Notes: generated from the letters alone by a model not told the origin. Positions 28,506-37,099 are shown, counted from the stretch's first letter. The stretch is 61,661 bases of DNA from Thalassovita mangrovi (GCF_009857745.1 NZ_WWEN01000012.1:1-61661); one strand, 5' to 3'. Numbers and translations: made by a program.

Positions 28506-28670
28506 GCAACCCTGCCCGACAGCCACAGGCGGGTATTCCTGGACCACCGGCTGAACGCGCGGCGGCAGAACCAAATCGCGCGCGACATGGACCTGTCCCC
28601 GGCGCGCATCCATGCGATCATCCGGCGCACGCAGGAAAAGCTGTCGGAAAAGATGCGCGCCTTTGACTGA
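28500..28670 (+). pseudogene. C-terminal fragment of an ECF (FecI-like) sigma factor
   Basis: The plus frame ending at TGA 28668-28670 reads LPDSHRRVFLDHRLNARRQ, then NQIARDMDLSPARIHAIIRR and an ending EKLSEKMRAFD. This is sigma region 4 with its helix-turn-helix, as in FecI-type iron sigma factors. Everything upstream (regions 2 and linker) is missing and the frame runs straight into the reversed receptor remnant. No start codon. It is a relic of an iron-responsive sigma/receptor locus. Confidence 0.65.
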
Positions 28671-28699
28671 GGCGCGGAGCGACCTGCCGCCCCGTCCGG

Positions 28700-29620
28700 T
28701 CAGCGGAATTCGATCGGAAGCCGGAAATTGAAGGTTTTATCCGGCAATCCCTTGGGGGCGGGCCGGAATTTCCGGGCGCGTTTCACCGCCTCGATCGCGG
28801 CGGCATCGAGCGCGGAATTGCCGGAACTGCGGATCAGCGACACGCCGCGCAGCGATCCGTCCGCGGCCACCGCAACCGCGACCGTCACTCTGCCCGAACC
28901 TGCCCCCCGGGGCGGGCGTTTGGCGCGGTCGATACGGGTGCGGATGGTCGCGCCCCATTGCGCCATCAGCGTCTGGCGCTGCGATTTCGACAGGGTCGCG
29001 GCTTGCGCGTTGCGACGCTCGCCCGCCTGTTTTCCGCCGCCCGACCCGGCGGCCTTCTGCTGCACCGACGGAACCGATTGCACGGTTTGCGGCTGCGGTT
29101 GCGGCGGGGCCTTTTGCGGCTCGGGTGTCTTGACGGGTTCTGGTTTGGGCTGTGGCTTGGGTTCGGGTTCAGGTTGCGGTTCCGGCACGGGTTCCGGTTC
29201 TGGTTGGGGCTCCGGCTTCGGTTCCAATTTCGGCTCCGGTTCGGGTTCCGGCTCGGGCGGCGGCGGCGGGGCGTCGTCGAGCTGCGGCAACTGCGGCAGG
29301 TCGGGCGCATTGGCCGCCGGTTGCGGCAACTGCGGCATTTCGGGGCTGGATTGGGTGGCGGCCTCCGCCACCGGCGGCGCCATATCGGCAGCCTCTGGCG
29401 CGGCCAGTTCCGGCGGCGGCGCTTCGCTCAGCTCGGGCGGGGTTTCCCACTGTGCGACCATATCGGCATAGGAATCGGGCGCCGCCGCGATGGCGACCAG
29501 ATCCTCACCGCCATCCCCGGCGGACTGGGCCGAACCGTCCTGTGGGCGCAGGGCGAAGACCGCGAGGTGCAGCGCGACGGCCAGGGTGCCGAACAGGACG
29601 ATATTGACGACGGCTTTCAT
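28700..29620 (-). CDS. tonB: TonB energy transducer
   Basis: 306 residues: a short cytosolic start, one membrane anchor at about residues 4-24, and a long Pro/Glu/Lys-rich periplasmic spacer (about 120-170, many PEPEP/PKPEP units). The C-terminal TonB domain has GRVTVAVAVAADGSLRGVSL, ALDAAAIEAVKRARKFRPAP and ends FRLPIEF. It transmits proton-motive energy from ExbBD to outer-membrane receptors. Its start overlaps the upstream exbD stop (ATGA). The neighbouring receptor is broken, so it must serve receptors elsewhere if still used. Confidence 0.92.
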   Translation of the reverse strand: MKAVVNIVLFGTLAVALHLAVFALRPQDGSAQSAGDGGEDLVAIAAAPDSYADMVAQWETPPELSEAPPPELAAPEAADMAPPVAEAATQSSPEMPQLPQPAANAPDLPQLPQLDDAPPPPPEPEPEPEPKLEPKPEPQPEPEPVPEPQPEPEPKPQPKPEPVKTPEPQKAPPQPQPQTVQSVPSVQQKAAGSGGGKQAGERRNAQAATLSKSQRQTLMAQWGATIRTRIDRAKRPPRGAGSGRVTVAVAVAADGSLRGVSLIRSSGNSALDAAAIEAVKRARKFRPAPKGLPDKTFNFRLPIEFR

Positions 29621-30054
29621 TGCTCGGCTTCGATGCTCTCGCGGGTGGCCAGTTGGATTCGTGTCATGTCCCGGGCCGCCAATTGCCGCAACAGCGCCGG
29701 CAGCCGCGTCGCGTCAAGCTGCCCGTCGGCGCGGATGATCACCACGGGGCGGCTTTCGGGATCGTCGCACAGGCCCCCGGCGCAGCTTTCCCGCACCGCC
29801 TGTTCCAGCGCCTCCAGCGCAGCGTCTTCGCCAAGCGCGTCGCGAAACCCGACCTCGCCCTCGGCGCTGACATACAAGGTGAACGTGCCCTCCGCCGGGG
29901 AGACGGAGGAGGAGGCGGGCGGCGCCACCTCGAACGGTTCGGGCGGCGCGATCTGCGCGGTCATCAGGAAAAAGATCAGCAGCAGAAAGACCACGTTGAT
30001 CATCGGGATCACGTTTTCTTCGCGTTTCCTGCGGCGCTGGCCCGAGATGTCCAT
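29617..30054 (-). CDS. exbD: ExbD/TolR-family biopolymer transport protein (second copy)
   Basis: 145 residues. A short basic cytosolic segment (RRKREENVIPMINVVFLLLIF) leads into the single transmembrane helix. The Asp usually found in this helix (proton path) is replaced by Asn (INVVFLL). In paired ExbD systems one copy often lacks the Asp, which may apply here because the neighbouring copy keeps it. The rest is a periplasmic domain. Translationally coupled to tonB. Confidence 0.9.
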   Translation of the reverse strand: MDISGQRRRKREENVIPMINVVFLLLIFFLMTAQIAPPEPFEVAPPASSSVSPAEGTFTLYVSAEGEVGFRDALGEDAALEALEQAVRESCAGGLCDDPESRPVVIIRADGQLDATRLPALLRQLAARDMTRIQLATRESIEAEQ

Positions 30055-30058
30055 CGCC

Positions 30059-30433
30059 CTACTCCACCAGCACCAGGTTGCTCAGCCCCGCATCGCCAAG
30101 CGTGCCCATCACCTCGACCAGCCGCTGCAGCGGCGTGCCTTCGCCCGCGCGCAGGATCACCGTGTCGGTTTTAGCTTCCATCAGCGGCGCGAGTTCGCCC
30201 GCCAGGGCCTCTTCGCTAACAGAGATGCCGTTGAGCGTGACCCCTTCCGCCGTGACCTGCACCAGCCGGGGCGGCCCCTGATAGGCGCCGCCCGATCCGG
30301 CGGCGGCCAGAGGCAGCTGCATGTCCATGCCGAAGCGCGAGGCCAGCATGAAGAAGACCAGCAGCAGGAACACCACGTCGATCATCGGGGTCAGTGACGG
30401 CCTGCGGCGTGGCCGCGGCTCGGACAGGTCCAT
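30059..30433 (-). CDS. exbD: ExbD/TolR-family biopolymer transport protein (first copy)
   Basis: 124 residues from ATG 30433; the frame extends further upstream but overlaps exbB, whose stop is at 30438. The helix PMIDVVFLLLVFFML keeps the conserved Asp needed for proton-driven energising with ExbB. A compact periplasmic domain follows. It forms a complex with ExbB and TonB. Confidence 0.9.
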   Translation of the reverse strand: MDLSEPRPRRRPSLTPMIDVVFLLLVFFMLASRFGMDMQLPLAAAGSGGAYQGPPRLVQVTAEGVTLNGISVSEEALAGELAPLMEAKTDTVILRAGEGTPLQRLVEVMGTLGDAGLSNLVLVE

Positions 30434-30437
30434 TGCC

Positions 30438-31151
30438 TTACTCCGCCGAAAAGCGCCGCGGCGCTGCCGCCTCGGCAGTCGCCAGATGCACCGGTTCGGG
30501 GGCGTTGCTGCGCTGGAACACGCGGGTGCCGGCATCTTCCATTTCCAGCCGCAGCCGGTCGATTATGCTTTCGAACCAGGTCAGCGCGATCGAGGCGGGG
30601 ATCGCCACGGCCATGCCCGCGGCGGTGGTCAGCAGTGCTTCCCAGATGCCGCCCGCCAGCATCGCCGGGTCTGCCCGCGCGCCGGATTCCTGCAGCGCCT
30701 GGAAGGCCGAGATCATGCCCAGAACCGTACCCAGCAGCCCCAGCAGCGGCGCGATGGTGGCGATCAGTTCCAGCGGCCGCAGCCCGCCGCCCGCCCGCGC
30801 CAGCAGCAGTTTCGCCACCCGCACGGCTTCTTCCTTGCCTGCCTCCCGGTCCAGGTGCGAATGCTGCTCGGCCTCCATCGCCGCGATCACCAGCTTGGCG
30901 CGCACGGTGCGCCGCCCCGACAGCAGCGCCTTGGCCTCGCCGTCCTGATGCGCCCGCCACAATTCGAGCGCGCGGTTCACATGCCGCCCGCCGGACCACG
31001 CACCGAGCCAGATCAGATCCCAGGTCTTCCACAGGATCAGCGCCACGGTGATGACGGACAGCGCCGCAATGACCCAGATCGACGGGCCGCCCGCGGCAAG
31101 GAAATCGGCAGCGGTGGCGACGATGGCCGACAGGTCCGGGAAGCTGTTCAT
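30438..31151 (-). CDS. exbB: ExbB/TolQ/MotA proton-channel family protein
   Basis: 237 residues with three transmembrane regions: about 20-40, about 115-140 (TIAPLLGLLGTVLGMISAF, the family signature) and about 155-180 (TTAAGMAVAIPASIALTWF). First gene of the exbB-exbD-exbD-tonB operon. It forms the inner-membrane proton channel that powers TonB. A short upstream AT-rich region (31190-31250) probably holds an iron-controlled promoter; I see no convincing Fur box by eye. Confidence 0.92.
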   Translation of the reverse strand: MNSFPDLSAIVATAADFLAAGGPSIWVIAALSVITVALILWKTWDLIWLGAWSGGRHVNRALELWRAHQDGEAKALLSGRRTVRAKLVIAAMEAEQHSHLDREAGKEEAVRVAKLLLARAGGGLRPLELIATIAPLLGLLGTVLGMISAFQALQESGARADPAMLAGGIWEALLTTAAGMAVAIPASIALTWFESIIDRLRLEMEDAGTRVFQRSNAPEPVHLATAEAAAPRRFSAE

Positions 31152-31369
31152 GCGATGGGAATCCTTCGGGAAAGTGTCTTGTTGGCTTGGCTGTTTTGCG
31201 CCCGGATAGCAAATGCGGCGAAAACGATCAATTTTTTAAGGCTCTCATTTGCCGCGGCAGGGATGGCCCTGTCTATCACCTCGCCCGCTTCATGCCGATG
31301 GTTTCCTTGGCCCAAGCACCCGGCCAATGGTCGCAGTCTCGTCGGACCGGACATTGCCCCCAGACATGC

Positions 31370-31403
31370 GAAAGGCCCCCGCAACCGGGGGCCTTTCGTT
31401 TTT
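31370..31403 (+). terminator. Strong intrinsic terminator (12-bp stem, T-run on the plus strand)
   Basis: Arms 31370-31381 and 31386-31397 are perfectly complementary with a 4-nt loop. CGTTTTTC follows on the plus strand. On the minus strand it lies about 20 bp after the flavin reductase stop, where the trailing T-run is only that within the stem, so it may act both ways. No plus-strand gene is evident upstream. Confidence 0.75.
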
Positions 31404-31414
31404 CAATGCGGGTT

Positions 31415-31903
31415 TCAGGCGACTTCGGCCAGCCGGTGGAACCCCGACCGGGCGTAGATCAGCGCCTCGCCGTCGGCGAAGGCCACGTCTTCCATCCGGC
31501 CGATGAACACCATGTGGCTGCCCGCTTCGGTCGCTGTGATCACCTCGCAGGAAATGCTGGCAAGCGCATCGCTCAGCCGAGGCTGCCCGTTCGGGCAAGC
31601 GCCCCAGTCCCCGACGGTGAACTTTTCCTCGCCGCTCTGTCCCTTTGCGCCTGCAAACGCCATGGCGACATCGGCATGATCCTGCCCCAGCAGCTGGACC
31701 GAAAACCGCCCCGAGCGGGCGATTTCCTTGCAGGTGCCGGTCTTGCGGTTGACGCAGACCAGCAGGCTCGGCGGCGTATCGGACACCGAACAGACGGCGG
31801 TGGCGGTGATGCCCCGGCGCAGATCGCCCTGACCGGTGGTGATCAGGGTGACCGCGCCGGGAAACAGGCCCATCGTCTGGCGAAAGGTCTGAAGGTCGAT
31901 CAT
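31415..31903 (-). CDS. Flavin reductase (StyB-like)
   Basis: 162 residues, the length and pattern of short-chain NADH:flavin reductases: PGAVTLITTG near the N-terminus, CVNRKTGTCKEI, FSVQLLGQDHADVAM and HMVFIGRMEDV. It supplies reduced FAD to the partner monooxygenase. It starts one base after the monooxygenase stop, so the pair is one translational unit. A strong terminator follows the stop. Confidence 0.92.
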   Translation of the reverse strand: MIDLQTFRQTMGLFPGAVTLITTGQGDLRRGITATAVCSVSDTPPSLLVCVNRKTGTCKEIARSGRFSVQLLGQDHADVAMAFAGAKGQSGEEKFTVGDWGACPNGQPRLSDALASISCEVITATEAGSHMVFIGRMEDVAFADGEALIYARSGFHRLAEVA

Positions 31904-31904
31904 C

Positions 31905-33134
31905 TCAGGCGGCCTGCAGGCTGGTGAGATAATCTTCGGCCGCCGAGGGATCGGCGAACCACGGGAAGAAATCGCGCGGATCGTCGAAGCCGTTGGCGAT
32001 GCGGCTTGCCAGCCCCGGCAGCACCTGCGCCGATCCCATGATGTTCAACACGAAGGGCGGCGGCGGTAGCAGCATCATGTTGGTCCATTGCACCACCCAT
32101 TGCGCGTAGTCCCAGAACCGTTCGAACGTCGTGGTCATCCAGGCCTCGTCGAACGCCGCATCGCCCCGCGCCACGATCGCATCGAGATAGACCGCCGCCG
32201 CCTTGGCGGCATTGTTGGCGCCCTGCCCGGTGATTGGGTCGTTCAGGCACACCGCATCGCCCAGCCCCATCACCTTGGCGCCCGAGGGCAGCGTGCCCAC
32301 CGGTTTGCGCACGGTCGGGGGGAAACGCCCGGCAAGGATTCCGTTGTCATCGGTCAGTTCGATAGTGCGGCAGCGGTCGGCTTCCCACGGCACGAAGGTG
32401 TCGAGGATCTCTTTCGACTTGGCCAGGTGCTCGGCGGGGGTTTTCACGTCGCGCCAGCAATCCATCGGGCCGTTCGGCACGCCTTCGAACACCATGATTT
32501 CGCAGGGGCCGGATTTGGTCAGCGCCGGGAAGACGAAATATTCGCCGACGCCGGGGATCAGGTTGAAATTCACCGCCGAATGGTTTTCGCGCGGGGTCAT
32601 GCCGTGCACATAGGTCAGCGCCAGCGCCCGCTGCGGCGCATCGAAGGGCGAGCGGGCGGCGTCGCGTTCGAACAGCTTGCCGATATCGCCCTTGCCCGAG
32701 GCCACGATCACCAGGTCGGCGGTGCGGGCCTCGGTTTCCAGCATCGGGATATCGGCCAGCGCGATATCGAGCCTGCCGCCGAGCCGTTCGAATTCCGCCA
32801 ACCAGCGCGGCATCTTCACCCGCTGGTCGACCGACTGCGCCTTGGCGTCGAGCTTTGCCGCCCAGTCCACAGCCTTGCCCGGCCCCTCGGGGTTCGGGAC
32901 GGAAAAGGAAATCCCTTCGACCGGCGGGCAGTCTTCTTCCCAGTAATTGAGGCCAAGCGCGCGTTCGTGATCGAGCGCCGCGTCGAACTGGCATTGCGAC
33001 GACAACACCCGCCCCTCGGCGATCTGATCGGGCGTGCGGTCCTGGATGACCTTGACGTCATAGCCCTTCTGCAGAAGCCCGATGCCCAGTTGCAGCCCGG
33101 ACTGGCCGCCGCCCACGATGGTAATGCGTTTCAT
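31905..33134 (-). CDS. Styrene/indole monooxygenase oxygenase component (StyA-like, group E)
   Basis: 409 residues. The Rossmann motif IVGGGQSGLQLGIGLL starts at residue 5. The absence of the GD-type dimerising oxygenase fingerprint, plus RVLSSQCQFDAALDHER and LGDAVCLNDPITGQGANNAAK, match group E flavin epoxidases (StyA, indole monooxygenase). It uses FADH2 from the adjacent reductase to epoxidise an alkenyl-aromatic or to hydroxylate indole-like substrates. The substrate here is not deducible. It lies in an operon SDR - monooxygenase - reductase, opposite an AraC regulator. Confidence 0.9.
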   Translation of the reverse strand: MKRITIVGGGQSGLQLGIGLLQKGYDVKVIQDRTPDQIAEGRVLSSQCQFDAALDHERALGLNYWEEDCPPVEGISFSVPNPEGPGKAVDWAAKLDAKAQSVDQRVKMPRWLAEFERLGGRLDIALADIPMLETEARTADLVIVASGKGDIGKLFERDAARSPFDAPQRALALTYVHGMTPRENHSAVNFNLIPGVGEYFVFPALTKSGPCEIMVFEGVPNGPMDCWRDVKTPAEHLAKSKEILDTFVPWEADRCRTIELTDDNGILAGRFPPTVRKPVGTLPSGAKVMGLGDAVCLNDPITGQGANNAAKAAAVYLDAIVARGDAAFDEAWMTTTFERFWDYAQWVVQWTNMMLLPPPPFVLNIMGSAQVLPGLASRIANGFDDPRDFFPWFADPSAAEDYLTSLQAA

Positions 33135-33189
33135 TTTTTCTCTCCTGTTGGTGTCTTGCTGGCGGATTTCCCGCCTGATTTTTCTGGTG

Positions 33190-33966
33190 TCAGTCCATCA
33201 GCCGCGGGATCGCCGGGGTCATCCCCTCGGGGCCCATCGCGGTGTAGCCGCCATCGACCCGGATATCGGTGCCGGTGACGAAGCTGGCATTGTCGGAGCA
33301 CAGGAACATGATCGCCTCGGCGACCTCCTCGGGGTCGCCCACGCGCGGCAGCAGGTGGAAATCGGCGCCCACCTTGTCGGTCTTTTCCCGGTCGCCATTG
33401 GTCAGGCTGTCCATGATGTTGGACCAGGTCCAGCCCGGCGACACCGCATTGACCCGGATGCCGTCGGGGGCCAGATCCATCGCCTGGTTGCGGGTCAGCT
33501 GCAGGATCGCGGCCTTCGACACCGGGTAGAGCCAGCGGCCGGTCTGCGCCACCCGTGCCGAGATCGATCCGAAATTGACGATCGCGCCCTTGTTCTTCTT
33601 CAGCTCCTCGCGCGCCGCCTGCATCAGCATCGCCGATCCGACAAGGTTCACATCCAAAGCTTCCAGCCATTCCGCCCGGGTGCTTTCCGCGCCGTTGTCG
33701 AGATAGGTCGCCGCGACGTTCACCAGGAAATCGATCCGCCCGTAAGTATCCTTGGCTTCCTTGACGATCCGCGCGATGTCATCGTCCGAGCGCAGGTCGG
33801 CATGGATGAAATGCACCCCGTCACCTTCAAGCTTCGCCCCGTTCTCCGCATCGATATCGGCAACGATCACCTTGGTTCCGCGGGCGCGAAACGCCTCGAC
33901 TACGGCGACGCCGATTTTGGTGGCTCCGCCGGGAACAATCGCCACTTTGTCTGTCAATCCACGCAT
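33190..33966 (-). CDS. SDR-family oxidoreductase with altered cofactor motif
   Basis: 258 residues from ATG 33966 (AGGGAG upstream; the frame extends to 34065 without support). Catalytic Ser in FGSISARVAQ and Tyr-x3-Lys in YPVSKAAIL are present, and the C-terminus DGGYTAMGPEG is typical. The usual Thr-Gly of the dinucleotide motif TGxxxGIG is PGGATKIG, so cofactor use may differ. First gene of the operon with the StyA-like enzyme; it could oxidise a diol or alcohol made from the epoxide. Confidence 0.88.
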   Translation of the reverse strand: MRGLTDKVAIVPGGATKIGVAVVEAFRARGTKVIVADIDAENGAKLEGDGVHFIHADLRSDDDIARIVKEAKDTYGRIDFLVNVAATYLDNGAESTRAEWLEALDVNLVGSAMLMQAAREELKKNKGAIVNFGSISARVAQTGRWLYPVSKAAILQLTRNQAMDLAPDGIRVNAVSPGWTWSNIMDSLTNGDREKTDKVGADFHLLPRVGDPEEVAEAIMFLCSDNASFVTGTDIRVDGGYTAMGPEGMTPAIPRLMD

Positions 33967-34109
33967 TCTGCGCTCCCTGTTTGTCATTTTTCTGTAATGA
34001 AAGCTTGCCGAGCGAGGGGGAGAACGGGCTATCCTATTTCCGCAGCCCCTATCCGGTTTGCGCAAATAATTGCTTTAGGCGTGAAGCATGGTGGGAAAGG
34101 AGAGCGGAA
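33967..34109. promoter_or_regulatory. Divergent promoter region, StyA-like operon / AraC regulator
   Basis: This 143-bp gap includes an AT-richer patch (GCGCAAATAATTGCTTTAGGC about 34058-34078) with an imperfect dyad GCAAATAATTGC. AAAGGAG at 34096-34102 fixes the AraC start at 34110. Confidence 0.4.
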
Positions 34110-35111
34110 ATGGAGATGTTTCAGACCGCGCAAGGCGGAGACAGCCTGCCCCTGGCGGGGCATCCCCTTTTCCACAGCGCCGACCTGGACGAGGCGCGCG
34201 ATGCGGTGGCCCAGGTCTATTGCGATCATCATCTGGACGTGATGGGCAAACACGGCTTCGCCGCGCGGCACAACCGGTTGCCGGGCAGCGCGCTATCGAT
34301 CAACGTCATGACCTATAGTGCAAAAACCATGATCGCCCCGGGCGCGCTGGAACGGTTCTACCTGTTCCAGCTGCCCATTCGCGGCCATGCCTCGATCAGC
34401 AATGGCGATGCCCGCTACGTCATCGGCGGTGGGTCCAGCGGCGTTCTCAACCCCGATGCCGACACCTGCATGATCTGGAGCGAAGACTGCGTGCAGGTCA
34501 TGCTGCAGATCGAGAAACGCGCGCTGATGGAAACCGCCCGTGCGGAGCTTGGATTGCCCTCCGGCACGCCGTTGCGATTCTCCGGGGCGAACGATATGCG
34601 CGGCGCCGAGGGGCGATCCTTCCTCGGATTGCTGCACTACGTGATGGCCGAGGCCGAACGCGGCGGCGTCGTTCTGGGCGGCGACACGTTGCTGGGCAAA
34701 CAACTGGAACGCACCCTGATGGTGGGGCTATTGCAAACCCAGGCGCACGGGCTGCCCGCCGCATGCGGCGAACGCGGCCCGATGCCGCGCAGCGTGCGGC
34801 GAGCCGAAGGCTTCATGCGGGAAAACCTGCGCAGCCCGATCATGATCGAAGACATCGCCCGTGCCGCCGGAACCAGTACCCGCGCGCTGCAATCCGCGTT
34901 CCGCGACCGTCATGGCCGGTCGCCGATGGCCTTCCTGCGCGAAATGCGGTTGGAACGGGCCTGGGAAGAACTGTCAAACCCGTCACGACACACCAGCGTC
35001 ACCGAGGTGGCCACCGATCTGGGGTTCTTTCACCTGGGCCGGTTTGCCGAACAGTATCGCAAGAAATTCGGCTGCACCCCGGTCGAAACCCTGCGCGCCG
35101 CGCTCGACTGA
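34110..35111 (+). CDS. AraC-family regulator
   Basis: 333 residues from ATG 34110, with AAAGGAG seven bases upstream; the frame is open to 33981 but without a site. The N-terminal about 220 residues are the AraC_binding_2-like sensory domain seen in regulators of aromatic catabolism. The C-terminal about 100 residues contain the two helix-turn-helix units (IEDIARAAGTSTRALQSAF, then VATDLGFFHLGRFAEQYRKK). It is divergent from the SDR/StyA-like/reductase operon, which it probably activates. Confidence 0.9.
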   Translation: MEMFQTAQGGDSLPLAGHPLFHSADLDEARDAVAQVYCDHHLDVMGKHGFAARHNRLPGSALSINVMTYSAKTMIAPGALERFYLFQLPIRGHASISNGDARYVIGGGSSGVLNPDADTCMIWSEDCVQVMLQIEKRALMETARAELGLPSGTPLRFSGANDMRGAEGRSFLGLLHYVMAEAERGGVVLGGDTLLGKQLERTLMVGLLQTQAHGLPAACGERGPMPRSVRRAEGFMRENLRSPIMIEDIARAAGTSTRALQSAFRDRHGRSPMAFLREMRLERAWEELSNPSRHTSVTEVATDLGFFHLGRFAEQYRKKFGCTPVETLRAALD

Positions 35112-35341
35112 GGCGGTACGGACGGGATCGCGTAAGGATGCCCGAGCAGGCGGAAACATCGCCTCGGCGAATGGACGTCTTCCAGCCGCCCGGCAGCCGC
35201 AAGGATGATTCGTCTATCCGCTGTCTCATCCGTTTTCGCGCCACACTCGGCGAAAGGGTTGCGCCCGGTTCCCGCCAGGATTGCGGCCCCGGCACATTCG
35301 GATGCCCCCCGAACCGATGAAATGCCCCCAGCCTATGCCCC
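35112..35341. other. Intergenic gap between converging regulators
   Basis: 230 bp between two convergent regulator genes. No gene, clear terminator or repeat was found in it. Confidence 0.3.
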
Positions 35342-35875
35342 TCAGCGCCGATGAGTTGCCGCCACCCGGGCGGCCTCCTCGTAAATCCCGGACAGGATAT
35401 TGAGCGTGCGCGAAACCTCCTGCATCCGCTCCACGAAATCCGGGATGTCGTCGATCTTCTCGACCAGCAGCCGGCGCCGGATCGAGGCATAGAAATCGGT
35501 GATCTCGCGCCCCTTCTCGGTGGCCTCGTAGGTCACGCCCGTCCGGCTGGTCCCCTGCTTCGAAATCAACCCTTCCGACAGCATTTTCCTGAGCGAATAC
35601 TGGATGTTGGGAATGTCGTCTCGGTTCGTCAGCCGGGCCAGCTCCTTGATCGACTTGGCCCGGTCGTTCATCCGGATGATGTGCAGCAGCGCGTTTTCAG
35701 GCCCGCTCATCGTCAGCCCGGACGCGGCGATCAGGCATTCCACCTGCCAGCGCCCGAAGCTTTCGAACGTGCGCATCAGGGAAAATTCCATCTCCGTGGT
35801 CGCGATCTCGGGATCGTCGGAGGACAGGTGCCACTTGAAATCCATCTCGCCGCTTTTTGCCGGACCGTCGCTCAC
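35342..35875 (-). CDS. MarR-family winged-helix regulator
   Basis: 177 residues from GTG 35875, chosen because AAAAGGAGG lies seven bases upstream (the frame is open to 35941). The middle contains the winged helix: KSIKELARLTNRDDIPNIQYSL as the recognition part and SRTGVTYEATEKGREITDF as the wing. A long C-terminal helix gives the dimer. It is divergent from the luciferase-like monooxygenase operon. A perfect 8-bp inverted repeat in the shared promoter is its probable operator. Confidence 0.88.
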   Translation of the reverse strand: MSDGPAKSGEMDFKWHLSSDDPEIATTEMEFSLMRTFESFGRWQVECLIAASGLTMSGPENALLHIIRMNDRAKSIKELARLTNRDDIPNIQYSLRKMLSEGLISKQGTSRTGVTYEATEKGREITDFYASIRRRLLVEKIDDIPDFVERMQEVSRTLNILSGIYEEAARVAATHRR

Positions 35876-35927
35876 CTTCCGCCTCCTTTTTGACCACTTC
35901 GGTGCGGGTCCGATGATCGCGTTCAAT

Positions 35928-35950
35928 CTTTCTTGACACAAGCAAGAAAG
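35928..35950. promoter_or_regulatory. Probable MarR operator (perfect inverted repeat)
   Basis: CTTTCTTG and CAAGAAAG are perfect 8-bp arms with a 7-bp spacer, 53 bp from the regulator start and 60 bp from the monooxygenase start. Size and symmetry fit a MarR dimer site controlling both directions. Confidence 0.6.
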
Positions 35951-36009
35951 TTTCTTTAGGTTTTAAATAAAAATTCAATCTAAAACTCTATCCAATGGGA
36001 GATAATCAC

Positions 36010-37098
36010 GTGACACAGAACAAGATGCTCAAGAAAGAAGGGTTCAAGCTCGGGACCTTCTCGTCCAACTGCTCCTCCGGCATGACGGTCAGCAAGCTGC
36101 CCGAACGCTGGGTAAACAGCTGGGACAACAACCTCAAGCTCGGCAAGATGCTGGACGAGGCCGGCATCGACTTCATGCTGCCCATCGCGCGCTGGATCGG
36201 CTATGGCGGCGAAACCGATTTCCATGGCGGGGTGCTTGAAACCATCACCTGGGCCACGGCGCTTCTGGCCAATACCAAGGACATTTCGGTCTTCGCGACC
36301 ATCCACACCGCCGCCAACCACCCGGCCGTGATCGCCAAGCAGATCGCGACCATGGACCAGATCGGCCAGGGCCGCGCCGGGCTCAACATCGTGGCGGGCT
36401 GGAACAAGCCGGAATACGAAGCCCTGGGGCTGACCCTGCCCGAAGACCACGAAACCCGCTACGGCTATGCCCAGGAATGGTTCGACATCGTCCAGAAGCT
36501 CTGGGACAGCAAGGAGCATTTCGATTGGGACGGCAAGTACTTCAATCTTAAAGGGATCAAGGGCGACCCCTGGCCGGTCAACGGCGAGGTGCCGATCCTG
36601 AACGCCGCCGGGTCCGGGCTGGGCCGCGAATTCGCCACCCAGAACGCCAACTACCTGTTCACCCCGGCGATCGACCTGTCGCGCTCCGTCGACGAAATCA
36701 AGGAACTGCGCGAACAGGCCGCGGGCAAGGGCCGCGATGTCGGCGTGCTGACCTTCAGCCACGTGATCTGCCGCCCGACCGAGGAAGAGGCGCAAGCCTA
36801 TCACGATCACATCATGAGCCAGATCGACTGGGACGCGGTGGACAACCTGGTGAACCTGCAATTCGCCCATGCGCAATCCTTCCCGCATGACCTGCTGGCG
36901 CAGATCCGCAACCTGATGGCGCTTGGCCATGGTGGCTTCCCGCTGGTTGGCACACCGCGGCAGGTGGCCGACGGCATCATCAAGCTGCACGAAACCGGCT
37001 TTGCCGGCACCACCCTGTCCTTCGTCGATTACGTCGAGGAATTCCCCTATTTCCGCGACGAGGTTCTGCCGCTGCTGGCAGAGGCCGGGATTCGCTGA
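36010..37098 (+). CDS. Luciferase-like (LLM class) FMN-dependent monooxygenase
   Basis: 362 residues from GTG 36010 with GGGAGA seven bases upstream; an ATG at 35995 in frame is too close to the site. The fold is the SsuD/RutA-type TIM barrel: FMLPIARWIGYGG near residue 55, IHTAANHPAVIAKQIATMD, GRAGLNIVAGWN and the phosphate-binding NAAGSGLGREFA. It hydroxylates or desulfonates with FMNH2 and O2. The substrate is unknown, but the family acts on sulfonates, pyrimidines and similar. The reductase gene follows immediately. Confidence 0.9.
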   Translation: MTQNKMLKKEGFKLGTFSSNCSSGMTVSKLPERWVNSWDNNLKLGKMLDEAGIDFMLPIARWIGYGGETDFHGGVLETITWATALLANTKDISVFATIHTAANHPAVIAKQIATMDQIGQGRAGLNIVAGWNKPEYEALGLTLPEDHETRYGYAQEWFDIVQKLWDSKEHFDWDGKYFNLKGIKGDPWPVNGEVPILNAAGSGLGREFATQNANYLFTPAIDLSRSVDEIKELREQAAGKGRDVGVLTFSHVICRPTEEEAQAYHDHIMSQIDWDAVDNLVNLQFAHAQSFPHDLLAQIRNLMALGHGGFPLVGTPRQVADGIIKLHETGFAGTTLSFVDYVEEFPYFRDEVLPLLAEAGIR

Positions 37099-37099
37099 G

